64,000 nt of DNA from Bradysia coprophila (Eukaryota; Arthropoda; Insecta; Diptera; Sciaridae): positions 806,001 to 870,000 of the forward strand of contig NW_023504014.1 in NCBI RefSeq assembly GCF_014529535.1, written 5' to 3'. Position numbers and translations under genes: made by a program. The notes below the pieces were generated by a model that was not told the origin of the DNA, searched no databases, and saw nothing but the letters and a program-made list of their open reading frames with translations. Below are positions 12,357 to 24,109 of this stretch, one piece after another (within the stretch, counting starts at the first letter, position 1; each line of letters starts with the position of its first letter).

Positions 12357-13135
12357 TTAGTTTTCCAAAAATGACACAAAATCCGTCAATTGTTGCAGTT
12401 GATCTTCGGCTGTAGCAGTGTCCACCTTTTCGCTAACTTTCTTCTTCGGAATAATTAGGCGCGGATACGAACCGCTTTGAATATCCCATCCGAGCGACAC
12501 ACATAGATCGTTCAGTGCCTCCGGTGTTTGATTCAGTAGATTCTGCAGATAGTCTTCGAAGATGGAACTGTATGCGACGGCAACTAAATTTACGGTTTCC
12601 TCCTGAATTTTATCTGTGAAGAAAATGGGGGGGGGGACGTATAGATCGAGCGTTCGACTCTTCGGTCACGTCGGACAGAATGAATTTACCTTTAAGTTGT
12701 GACATGATTCGGCCAACATTTGCTGACCATTCGAAGTTGATGTCTTTGAAAAACGAATTCAAATCATTGTCCCACAGATGATTGAATATGTTCCATATCT
12801 TTTCCAGCTCCACATTTCCCGCCTTAATCGCCTTAGGAATTCTCTTCCACAAAAATCGGGCTTTCGATCTGGGGAATGTGAAGTTTGAATTAAACAACTT
12901 GCGATATCGCGAGCATTTAGTCCACTTACAGTTCATTTCTGTACAGATAAGCAGCAAACAATTCTGCATACAATTGAGCGGACAATGCCATTGTGGCCTG
13001 AAGGATATTTTAAAGGAAATTTGGTCTAAATACACCGGAGTCATCCCTGACCTTAAAATAACTTACTTCGATTTCCTGCTTTTCCAGCAAGTCAATCAGT
13101 TGATCGATTTTCTCGGTCGGCATTTCCACCTCCAT
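12357..13135 (-). CDS. CSN8: COP9 signalosome subunit 8
   Basis: Four exons (13135-13067, 12997-12930, 12868-12690, 12613-12357) splice in frame to a 190-residue protein. CSN8 is the smallest PCI-domain subunit of the COP9 signalosome, which removes NEDD8 from cullins and so controls cullin-RING ubiquitin ligases. The family signature is clear: an N-terminal helix EKIDQLIDLLEKQEIE, then FLWKRIPKAIK, then FEWSANVGRIMSQLKDKI, and a C-terminal QLTDFVSFLEN. Length and order match human CSN8 (about 209 residues). All introns are short GT-AG introns of 69-76 bases. The start ATG at 13135 is the first in the frame. The gene is flanked on both sides by transposon copies but has itself remained intact. 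Confidence 0.95.
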
Positions 13136-13516
13136 TTTTTTTTACTTTTTCAATTTATTTCAACTCAGAAACTCTAAATTAAAGGTTTATTCGCGACAAA
13201 TCGGTATTGCGTGAACGAAAGACAAAATTTTTGATGTTTAGAACGACAATCAAGTTTGTCTCAGCTGTTCGTAAACAATGTCAATGAATGCCTGCCATGG
13301 TGTGGATTGGCGTTGATGCGTTCTTTTACTGTTCGTGGTGTTCGTGGATGTTTTAGAAGTTGAATTTAAAAAAAAATCGTTTGATAGATTCGATCGACCG
13401 TCACTCGGATGTTATTTCTAACAACTCACTCGCAGAAAATCTATGAAATTTGGTAAATGGAAGTAGAAACAACGAAAGCGAAGAGTTGTTTCAAAAGCAA
13501 AGTACGCTTCATGATC
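13136..13516. other. 5' flank of CSN8
   Basis: Upstream sequence of CSN8. No other gene or repeat seen; regulatory sites cannot be assigned. Confidence 0.35.
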
Positions 13517-15865
13517 GCATATGGGTAATTCCATGGTTAGTTGCGTTACAAATTTCGTTAACTGTGAGTCATAAAGTTAATTGTGCTGGCTATGTTTTGC
13601 GGTAACAAATCAGTCTATAAATTTTCTAATACTCAGGAGACATAGTGCTTTCATACCAACAAGAATTGGAATTTTTAGCCTGCGAAGTCTGACTTGTATG
13701 ATCGCAAAAGTCGGCGGTTAGTTGCGTTACACGTTTGTGACTTTTCGAAATATTTTCACCAAATAAAAACTGATTTCGGTAAACTTTTTTTTCCCTGAAA
13801 GCTATGGTCAAGACGCGCAGGTTAAGCCCAATATGAGGTTGGTAACCCAAAATTTGGGGGAGATATGTCTAAAAAAGTGATATTTTTCGGGGGTCATAAA
13901 TAGCCAGAAATATTTTTTTTTCACAATTGGTGGTTGTTACCCTACAGAAAATGTTGTTTCGGCTCAAAACCGTTTAAAAACATAGCTAACGCCGACCCGT
14001 ACGAAACACCTATTCGTATCAAAAGACTTTAATGTGAAACTCTTCATTTCTCTTACTTCATTTTCTTCTCTGCTGAAAAACTATTCTTCCTTTTAAATCA
14101 CTTACATTATCCACTCTTTGCCTTGTTATCATATACAATTAAATTGCCGGAGGCAATATAGACAGCCCCGTACGAAGACAAATTTCATAAATTCCTATTT
14201 AAACAGCTATATACATAGCTATATACAACATTTCACAGAGGAATATGCTATTATATAGCTCTATATGCCTGTATATAGCTCAATATAGATGTATATAGGT
14301 ATATATAGATGTCCATATATGGAATCCCTGAAACCCCTCACACTTAACACATTATTTCCATGTTAACAGAAACTCTCTAAGTACCATTTTTCCCAAGATA
14401 TATCACTTTTAATAAAATCCAATATGGCCGCCGGCAGCCATTTTGTTAGGAAACCGAAAATAGTACCGACGCTTTACATTCGTTAATACCTTTCAAACAA
14501 AAAAAAATTCATGAAATTCGGTCAAAATTTACTCGAGATATTGTCAAAATACACCACGTTCACTGTACTTCCGAGTAGCCAGATAAGAGCTCACTCCAAG
14601 ACCTAGCTCACGCTCCGGAGAACATAATTTCATAAAAAAAATTTTCCCTGATTGGTACGGTCAATACCTATCTAATAAAGCTAAAACAGACGAAATATGT
14701 TCAAATGTGGCCGACCTACAAGCAAAAACTGCTTGCCGCCCTGTGCCTGTTCCACACCAAGGGGTCTAACTCACGAGTCGGTCATCCGATTTCCATAAAC
14801 TTTTTTTTTGTCGATCGGTATTGTAAATACCTTTTATTTGACGTATCACTTACAAGTTTAACGTTTAAATGTCCGGAGATATCTTCGAAAAACACTAAAG
14901 CACTTATTGGGCCACAGCTCGGGAGGGGTCGATCCAAAATCACTCATCTTCGAACTTAGCCTGTCTTTTGACATTACCAAACGGGAAAAAAAGAATTTTC
15001 AAAATCGGATGCGTTTTACTCAAGTTATCGTGCAGACAGACAGACGGACAGACGGACATTTTTTTTCGCGGATTTGGCATCTCTAGACAACCACAATAGG
15101 TTTCCCCTGACTCAGGGAGTCGAATTCGACGTGTTACAAACGTATGCGTAAACCTATAAGACCCCAGTACTTCGTACGGGTCTAAAAATGGTTACAAAAT
15201 TTTTCGAGATAATCTCGACGAGTTAAAATTCGAGGATGACTTTTATCACCACTGGGAAGCTATTGTCACCTACTTTACTCACCCAACTAACCTGATTGGC
15301 TCAAATTACACCGATCTTCAGTTTTTATTTGAAAAAATGTAATTTCGGCAACGTTTGGGTCGAAGTGATTTTACCTTACTTCGAAGCAGAATGAACCAAA
15401 AATCTTCAAAAAATTTAATTTCGTGTCATTTGGAGCAATTGTGGAATTATTTGGTCCACATCTACAGGAAAACAAATTTACAAAAATCATTTGAGATTAA
15501 TTGAGAATATCTCGGAATGTCGAATACAAACAAACACTTTTTGGTCATGTCTCCCCGAGACCACATTTTACAATGACCTCATATTGGTGTCGAACTACGC
15601 GTCTTGTCAATAGCTTTCAGCAAAAAAAAAGTTTAGTGAAATCGTTTCAGGTTTCGTGAAATAAACTAGAATTTTCAAAAATTTTCTGAAAACAAGCATA
15701 CATTTTTATGGTGGTATCTCCCCGAGATTTTTGGCCAAAGACGTAATATGGGGCTTAAACGACGCGTCTGGTCAACAGCTTTCAAGGAAAAAAAAGCCGA
15801 AATCGCATTTCAATTGGTGAAAATATTTCGAACAGTCACAAATTAGCTGGAATTACCCATATACG
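13517..15865. mobile_element. foldback element with long imperfect inverted arms, interrupted
   Basis: The segment 'atatgggtaattcca' at 13519 recurs inverted at 15848-15862. The inverted match continues inward for several hundred bases with gaps: 'gaaatattttcacca', then a T-run, 'tgaaagct', 'gacgcg', 'ttaagccc'. A second direct copy of part of the right arm lies at 15540-15660. The element is split by the insertion at 13981-15184. No coding frame. Confidence 0.75.
13981..15184 (+). mobile_element. CCGTACGAAGTAC-family element, full-length copy
   Basis: This 1.2-kb copy has the left end 'catagctaacgccgacccg', a run of 'atatagctatat' repeats (about 14205-14310), a conserved middle, a short ACAG/ACGG microsatellite at 15033-15056 and the right end 'cgtacgggtcta'. 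It serves as the reference for the nested copies at 9930-12063. The sequence GACCCGTACGAA occurs in inverted orientation near both ends. No transposase frame, so it is non-autonomous; superfamily not established. Confidence 0.85.
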
Positions 15866-16256
15866 CTCCATCCAATTTTCTATGCGATTTATGTCAAAAA
15901 TGTCAAGTCTGTCAAGTCTATAAAAGCTGACCAACTTGACAAACAAAAATTCTATGTTTTGTCGGTCACTTCTCTGACAGTGTGTCAAGAAAATTCAACC
16001 TGGCAAACAAAAAAAAAGGAAACATTTCTGAGCGTTCGAATAAGAAAGGAACTTTTGTGCAGAAACTATGAGTGTTTTGAAAGAAAATAGACTCAGACGT
16101 TCGGCATACGCATTCAGTGAATTGTAACTATCGCAGGTGATTGAAATTGAAAAGCTAAAAACCAGTGGTCGGCACCCAAAAATCCCAATAAACATTTGAA
16201 CAACAACAACAAAAACAATTGCATTGACAGTCACCGCTCATACACACACTCAAAAA
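15866..16256. promoter_or_regulatory. 5' flank and likely 5' UTR of MPND
   Basis: This lies between the foldback element and the MPND start codon. CAA repeats occur just before the ATG (16198-16216). The promoter lies here or in the transposon-derived sequence further left; no core motif can be fixed. Confidence 0.3.
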
Positions 16257-19200
16257 ATGAATGCAGAAATGTCAGTGAAACCGGGGGATGAAATTCTTGA
16301 GAAAGATCAGGAATCAGAAGTTCAGAAAACACCCGAAGTGGTTGATTCCGACGACGATGAGGTGGGAAACGTAAATATAAAATTGCTCTCCGACTAGGCC
16401 CTCAGCTATCACACAATTCAATCTGTAAACCGTTTTTTAGGATGACGCCAAGGCGGAAAACTTTGAAAACTATCAGGGAACGGGCAGAACGGTAACGTTG
16501 CAAATGTTACTCGCAGCCAAAATGCTTGAACCGGGCAAGTCAACGATGACCATCGAGTATCTGGGTCAGAAATTTGTGGGCGATCTCCTAGCAGATGGCA
16601 AGATCAAATCGCAAGAAACGGAAACGATTTTCTGTTCGCCTAGTGCTTGGGCCATGCATTGCAAACGGATTATCAATCCGGAAAAGAAATCCGGGTGCGG
16701 CTGGGCGTCGGTGAAGTATAAAGGCAAAAAGTTGGACGCCTACAAAGCACAATGGCTGAGAAAGTGCCAGTTGCACAAAGAGTCAACGCCAAGCGATGGT
16801 AAGTCATAGGAATTGCTCTTCAGTGAAGTTGAAACAGAGACCAGAGTCCATTTCAATTCCAGACGAAATCGACGGTGAACCGGATAAAAAGGAGATGAGC
16901 CCGGTGGCGATTGTGAAGAGAGTGGTTCTACCACACAATACGGTCAGCAATCGGAATGTTGTGCAGTAAGTGAATCGTTTGTAATGTGAATCGACCGAAA
17001 TGATTTTTGTTTTGCATTTGAATGCAGCGACGCAAATACGTTGGTTGAGTCCGTCTCCTTTGCATCGTTGAACAAGATTCAACCATTTTTGGTATCCATA
17101 TCGACATCTTCCGTGCTACTCATGGACTTTCACTGTCATTTAACCAAAACCGAAGTTTGTGGATACCTGGGCGGCTCATGGGATGTAAATTCACATAGTG
17201 AGCCCAATCCTTGGTTCTCATTGCAATTTTCCTAATTTCTATCATTCTTGCAGCACTGTCAATCACCCATGCATATCCGTGCCGCAACTCTCGACATGAT
17301 CGTGAAACTGCTGCTCAGGCTGAGTTGGAAATCCAACGGGCAATGTAAGTATGCTGCCACTTGAAATTGATGGTTTCACCCTATTCTCTTCCGCATGATA
17401 CAGGTTGAAAAATGGCCTGACGTTGGTTGGATGGTATCACAGGTAAGACTGAGAGCTAAGTTCTAAAAATTGAATTTCTCCCAACGACACACTTTTTCAG
17501 TCATCCTCGATGTGCAGCCCAGCCGACACTTCGAGACTGTGACGCTCAGCTGGAGTATCAAATAAAAATGCGTGGAGCATCGGAAGCAACGTATTCACCA
17601 TGCATTGGATTGATCTGTGCGCCGTACAGTCCGGACAATCCTACCCAAGAGTCCAGCATCATGGCATTTTGGATTGTTCCGCCGCCAGAGAATCGCATCA
17701 TGGAATATGGACGACCCATGCTGATGACATACTCTGTCACGCAAGACAACGAACTGTCCAAACAGATTATTGATGAAATGAAGGCCTGCGTGGCCTATTA
17801 CAAGAAGTTCAAGTTCGATATGGTCGACTTTGATGCACAATTCAACGAGGACACGACATACATCGAGAAACTCAAGGTGACGTTGTACTCCAAGTTTCCG
17901 CGTAAGCAAAACGATCACGAATTTTGGAATTTTGTGCGTGAAGAGCTCGGAATGGAACCCGAATCTGAATTCACGCCACCACGATGGGCATCGTCGCCAC
18001 AACCAGAACCGGAACCGAAGGAAGTCACCGACGAGGCCGGACAAGATCTGACCAACAAAAGTGAAAGCAAGCAATCGAAAGAGGATAAATTGCTGATACG
18101 CACTCTTCAAGAGCAACTGAGTCTACCATCCGGTTTGAACATGAATCCATCTCCAATATCATCAACGCTGCTTCCAAACGTAACCAACAGCATGTCCAGC
18201 AACAACAGTATTCAAACGTCATCGTCTTCCCCGCGAGACAGTCCAATTACGATTCCATCAAACTCGGCTAGCCCAGCGAAATTCGTTCGGGCAAGTCCAT
18301 CGCCAGTTAAATCGGACACATCGTCGACACGAACGCGCAATTCACCAGCACCGAGTCCTCATAAATATTCGGTTGATCGTACCGATCTGACACGCAGTAG
18401 TCCCAGCGCAAATCTACACAAATACGAACAGTCTTTACTACCGTCAACAAGCACACCAAGCACTCAAGCGAGTCTCAGCGACTTTTATTCGGCCAATTTT
18501 TCGACGCTGGCGAAGAATCTTTCCAACTATTCCCCGAGTGACTACGCCATGCTATTTAACTCAAAGGACTACGGATTGTCTTCGCTGAATCAATTGGCGG
18601 TTAGCTCAGCTATGACAAACACAAGTTCGTCCAATTCGTCCAATAAACAGCAACAGTCTCAGTCGTCATCGTCGTCGTCAGCAGCAACAGCAACGGCTAA
18701 CAACATGAAAGATTTCTTAGCGCAACTGGAAAAAACTACAGAGCTCAGCTATCTGATGCAATCGCAGTACAACTATCCAGGTATTAGTGGAGCCAGCAGC
18801 AAGTCATCCAACGATTATCATCCACCGAAAAGTTCAACGAAACATGAAAAGTCGAAGAGTTCACGCTCATCGTCAGCTCAACAGCAACAACAACAACAAC
18901 GTCAAATGGAAGAAGACTACAAACGGGATGCCAGCAACATCAGTGAGTTTATGCGGTCACAGGAGTACGCCTCCTTACTCATGGAACAGGCAGAAGCACT
19001 GAGCAAAAGCTATCAACTACCAGAAATACCAAAGAAATCGAAGAAATCCCAACAACAGCAGCAACATCAACAACAACATGGACCATCGGCAGCTGATTTG
19101 ACCAGTTTGTTGCAAGCATCTCCAAAAATCCACGAACTCAACTCACTGTTTCAAAGTGGCAAACAATCTTCCGATTTGACTTCACTGCTCCAGCAGCAAT

Positions 19201-20162
19201 TATCAGCCGCAAGTTCGTCAGCATCATCGTCTCAAAAAAAGAATCAAAGCCAACAGCCCGACTACAGTTCCTTGTTTGCCCATTCAAAGATGGCAGATCT
19301 ACAATCATTGATGGCCGGCCAAAGTGAACGCGACCGGCATATGACACCGTCTGCAGCTGATTTATCAGCTCTTTTTGGATCCGCTTTAGGGGGAAAGTCT
19401 TCCGTAGACATGCTGGGCAGCCTGTTGCAGTCAAACAAAGCTTCCGATCTGAGCTCTCTACTGTTTTCACAGGCCAATGCTGCTGAGCTCAGCAATCTAT
19501 TTTCGCAAGCGGTGTCCTCTTCTTCCGCTAAAACAGCTGCAAATACCGCAGCTTATTACACTCAAGCTGCAATCGATAAAGCACAACAAGACATGGCCGC
19601 TCTCTATCAACAACATGGCAAATATTCATCGATTCCAGATCCACTATCAAAGTCCACACTTGCTGCAAACAATATGTTCATGAATCCATCAGCCGTGTAT
19701 GCCAAAATGCAACAGGAAGCGTTGAGCGCAATGATCATGAAACCGCCGAAAGTCAGTTCGTCGTCATCAACATCATCATCGAAATCACGTGAGGCTTCAG
19801 CATCGCCCGCATTGGACAAATCCCATAAGAATCGTGACAGCCCAGCCAGCCTAAACAAATACAATTTCAGTGCAGCAGACCTAGCCATCTCTGCCGTTTC
19901 CAACGTTCCGAATGCCATGTCGTCACCGATCATTCCGTCAACCGATCATGCCCGAAAGTTAAATGAATTTTCCCAAATGGACATTTCGATGAGCGAAGCA
20001 TCGCAACTGGAATCGCGTTTGAAGAAACGAATGGAATTTTCATCCATTGCCGATCTTGTGTCGACTCCATCGAAAATGCAAAAGCTCGAAGAGTTGGCCA
20101 ACATGCACATGCAAGAAAGTGAGTCCGAATCTGCTGCTCTCAATTTGTCGTCAAATGATTAA
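16257..20162 (+). CDS. MPND: MPN domain-containing protein (MPND/CG4751 type), JAMM protease family
   Basis: Seven exons (16257-16361, 16441-16798, 16863-16965, 17028-17197, 17254-17344, 17404-17442, 17501-20162) keep phase throughout and give about 1175 residues. A RAMA domain covers about residues 50-150 (IEYLGQKFVGDLL, SGCGWASVKYKGKKLD). An MPN/JAMM domain follows with Glu231 (TKTEVCGYLGG), His288 and His290 (GWYHSHP) and Asp301, all the zinc-site residues; the usual Ser before the Asp is Thr298. MPND proteins are implicated in chromatin or modified-DNA recognition and JAMM-type isopeptidase activity. Vertebrate MPND is short. The ~700-residue Ser/Gln-rich tail agrees with the long fly homologue and holds many [DE]LxxL[LFM] motifs. 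An AATAAA at 20209-20214 lies 47 bases past the stop. Confidence 0.93.
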
Positions 20163-20467
20163 GCCTCGGTTTAGACGATCGCCAATGTGTTTCGAGTTCG
20201 AGTTCCAGAATAAAATGACAAAATCTCATACTTAGACGTTAGGCGTGCATTTCAAGCATTTTGTGCAACTTAAAGTATTATATTGAGCTGCTTCGAATGT
20301 AACACTTTGGACAGACAATTAACAATATGCTTACTATAGATTCCCCTAATAACCATTTTACTAATCACTTTAGTACTTAATCGATCGATGTCATTGTTTG
20401 CATTACATTTTTTGTGTAAAAAAGTTGGTTCGTTGTTTTCATTCGATTCACGGAACGTACAACAAAA

Positions 20468-22664
20468 TCCGCCAAAAAACCCTAAAGGGTAAAAGTGTGA
20501 CGCAAGTCCTTGTTTCTACTTACAAAATAACTGATATCGCTGAGGGTGACGCATTTTTCGCATCAACGCAAAAGTGTTATCAACAAAAAATTGAACCAAA
20601 AAATTTAAGATAGAAAATTTTAGAAAAAAATTGCGTCACAAGTGGCAGATGATTCAGGACATATTTTTCTCTATTTGAACTATTTTCCTAACAGTAGTTT
20701 CCTCAACATCTGCCACTTGTGACGCAATTTTTTTCTAAAATTTTCTATCTTAAATTTTTTGGTTCCATTTTTTGTTGATAACACTTTTGCGTTGATGCGA
20801 AAAATGCGTCACCCTCAGCGATATCAGTTATTTTGTAAGTAGAAACAAGGACTTGCGTCACACTTTTACCCTTTAGGGTTTTTTGGCGGATATCAGTTCT
20901 TTTGGAAGTTTAGGTGTAAGGGTACCTAGTTTTGTAGGCAACTCATGTCGACAACAGCTGAAATCCAACAAAAAATCCGATGGAAGTTTGGAAGTGCCAG
21001 AGGAATCATCTTTCATCCCAAAATTTAGGAACCAATAACACGAATCCATCGAAAAATCTGATGGAAGTTAGGAAATGCCAGAGAAATCATCTGTCATCCC
21101 AAAATTTAGGAACCAGCCTCGGAACACTTCACTTATATCAAAAATAACCCAAATCCATCGAAAAATCCGATGGAAGTTAGGTAGTGCCAGAGAAATCACC
21201 TGTCATCCCAAAATTTAGTAACCAACCTCGGAACATCTCACTTATATCGAAAATAACCCAAATCCATGGAAAAATCCGATGGAAGCTAGGAAGTGCCAGA
21301 GGAATCATCTCTCATCCCAAAATTTAGGAACCAACTTTGGAACACCTTACTTATATCGAAAATATCCCAAATCCATCGAAAAATCCGATGGAAGTTAGGA
21401 AGTTCCAGATTATCTCTCATTCCAAAATTTAGGAACCAGCCTTGGAACACCTCACCTATATCGGAAATAACCCAAATCCATCGAAAAATCCAATGGAAGT
21501 TAGGAAGTGCCAGAGGAATCATCTCTCATCCCGAAATTTAGGAACCAACCTCGGAACACCTCACTTATATCGAAAATAACCCAAATCCATCGAAAAATCC
21601 AATGGAAGTTAGGAAGTGCCAGAGGAATCATCTCTCATCCCGAAATTTAGGAACCAACCTCGGAACACCTCACTTATATCGAAAATAACCCAAATCCATC
21701 GAAAAATCCGATGGAAGTTAAGAAGTGCCAGAGGAATCATCTGTCATCCCAAAATTTAGGAACCAACCTCGGAACACCTCAATTATATCGAAAATAACCC
21801 AAAATCCATCGAAAAATCCAATGGAAGTTAGGAAGTGGCAGAGGAATCATCTCTCATCCCGAAATTTAGGAACCAACCTCGGAACACCTCACTTATATCG
21901 AAAATAACCCAAATCCATCGATAAATCCGATGGAAGTAAGGAAGCGCCAGAGGAATCATCTGTCATCCAAAAATCTAGGAACCAACCTTGGAACACCTCA
22001 TTTATATCGAAAATAACTCAAATCCATTGAAAAATCCAATGGAAGTTAGGAAGTACCAGAGGAATCATCTCTCATCCCAAAATTTAGGAACCAACCTTGG
22101 AACACATCATTTATGACGAAAATAACCAAAATCCATCAAAATACTTTTTCCAACATTCATAATTATTAGCTGAAAAAAAATTATTTCTTTTCACACACAC
22201 ACACACAACACACGCTGTTATATGGCATTGTATGGAAACTTCCAGGAGTCCTAGCTCCCAAAAACGCTTGCATAGGGCCCGAGATTGACCTATAACCAAA
22301 ATTTCAGGAAAATCGTAAGAAACGTTTAGGAGTTACGAAATCGTCCTTTTTCATGGGAACTAACTAACTAACGTAGGCGATTTTCATTACATGAAAATTC
22401 GAGATTTTGCTTATTTTCATACAAACATCAATATTTCGAAGTTCAATATCTCAGCCAATTTTGAAGCTGTAGTAACGTGTGATAGCTCGTTGAACTCGTA
22501 TTGATGCCCAGATTCCAAATATCTAAGTTTGGGGGTCATTGGAGTTAAGAGGGAGAACTAAAAAAGTTGCTGTAAATATGCTCCGCCGTCCTCAAAAAAA
22601 TTTTGTTAAAACATTTTTGGTAGTGGACTTGCGTCACGCCCGCTAACTAACGTGCGGGCATGAT
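20468..22664 (+). mobile_element. Helentron-like (HINE/DINE-1 type) element, copy A
   Basis: It starts TCCGCC at 20468. GTGACGCAAGTCC at 20497-20509 is the 5' sub-terminal repeat, and its inverse GGACTTGCGTCAC at 22625-22637 lies directly before a stem-loop (GCCCGC 22638-22643 / GCGGGC 22654-22659) and the terminal CATGAT. The 5' part is a hairpin: arms 20468-20648 and 20710-20890 differ at one of 181 positions. The middle is a tandem array of a ~109-base unit (about 20985-22130), then a CA repeat near 22195. This architecture matches non-autonomous Helentrons; family membership is inferred from structure. Confidence 0.75.
20985..22130. repeat. ~109-bp minisatellite inside copy A
   Basis: About ten copies of a unit with the segments 'aaatccatcgaaaaatcc', 'gaggaatcatct' and 'atttaggaaccaacct'. 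Each carries a small dyad (atccatcg...cgatggaa). Open frames across it are by-products of the repeat. Confidence 0.9.
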
Positions 22665-24100
22665 GCGTCTTTCATGCAAAAAATTTTGGAGCCTTTTGGG
22701 ACCGGCTAACGATGTACTATAGACAGCAACGACAAAGCAAATTAAGCAAAAGATTTTGTATAAAACAGTAGGTGATGGTTCGAACAACAGAAGTAAAAGA
22801 TTCATTGATTACCATAGCTATACTTGCCGTTCCTATGAGGTTAACTAAAAATGTGTAGTTGCAGGTGAATCGGTAATATCCAAGTAATATTTGACTGTGG
22901 TACTAGAATGGTCACATTGACCATCCTTTTTTCATGTTCTCATCATTACTGAAACCCCACACAACCTTTTACGTTTGAAGGACCTGGAGATTGCATTTGC
23001 AGGGTGATAGGAATTTTAATAGCTTTCTATTTCATTCCATTTTCTAGAGTTAGACTAATATTTTTAAAACAAACGCTACGAAGAGCATGTCTTTTAAATA
23101 TTTCCATGAACTTTGAGGCGTTTTCGTCCTATCCACCATTCAATACTCCAAAGGTATAAAACTTTATTTTACACGGAAAACGGACTAATTCCAGTGGTGG
23201 CGTTATCTAACATGCAATAATTCGTCAAATGATGTAAAACTGTTAAACAAAGAAGAACAGATTTTCCCACAATGGTCGCGTGAAGCGAATAAGTAGACTA
23301 TATTTCTGTTTCGACCTCGAGCACTAACGGTGGTCAAAGACTAGAGTCTATCCCTTCATCAGTCATTTCCGTTAGGCTCTTCCCAATACAGCAGTAGATT
23401 TTCTTTGTGAACTAGTGTGCAGAAATTTACGTTGACAGGAGTATTGAATGACTATTGATTAATTCTAACGTAGGATTACAAATTGACAATTTTTTTTTAT
23501 TGCTACCTGTAGCAGTTACCAAATAAATGTCCTGAGTTTGTCTTCAATGTCCGACGAAATTTTAAAATTGGTTCTACCTTATTTCGGGCACAGTAGACAT
23601 GTACTAAATTGGGAAACGGTACATTTTAGTAATTAGCTGAAGTTGTATATTTGTCGTGAATGTACTCATGCCAATCAAACGTCCTTAATTAGTCCTAGTT
23701 TTCAGACAATGCAAACTTAGTATTATGACAGTTTAGTAAGTTTAGTAGTACAAAGTCGAAATACTAATTTTTTGATAAGGACGCTGCAAATACTTATTCA
23801 GCCTAATTACATGTCCTCAATTGTCCTATCATAATCCACTTCGATATTAAATGTAACTAGCTTTTATAGAATAACTTATGCAAATCAACTTGAACTGAAT
23901 ACACGATTTCTGAAAGCTTGGAAAATCATGTTTTTTCCTCAATTTGTCCTAACAGGATCTTACACTATTACTGGAGATAAAAGGCGTAGAATGTAAATTT
24001 GAACTAAGAGCGCGACATCTGAGTTCTAAAAAAAGGGCTGTGTTAATTTGTTCATAAAAGTTATCTTGAAGAAATGTCCTCAATAAGTCCGTTACTAAAA
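22665..24100. other. non-coding stretch, nothing recognised
   Basis: No supported exon, repeat or transposon end was found. The segment looks like unique sequence. Confidence 0.4.
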
Positions 24101-24109
24101 TCAATCAAA

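Noticed and set aside
12610-13044. 144-codon minus-strand frame as one continuous protein
   Set aside because: Only its middle part is real CSN8 coding sequence; both ends read through introns in the wrong frame.
21286-21541. Frames in the 109-base minisatellite of copy A
   Set aside because: Repeat-derived; no codon bias, start context or conservation can be argued.
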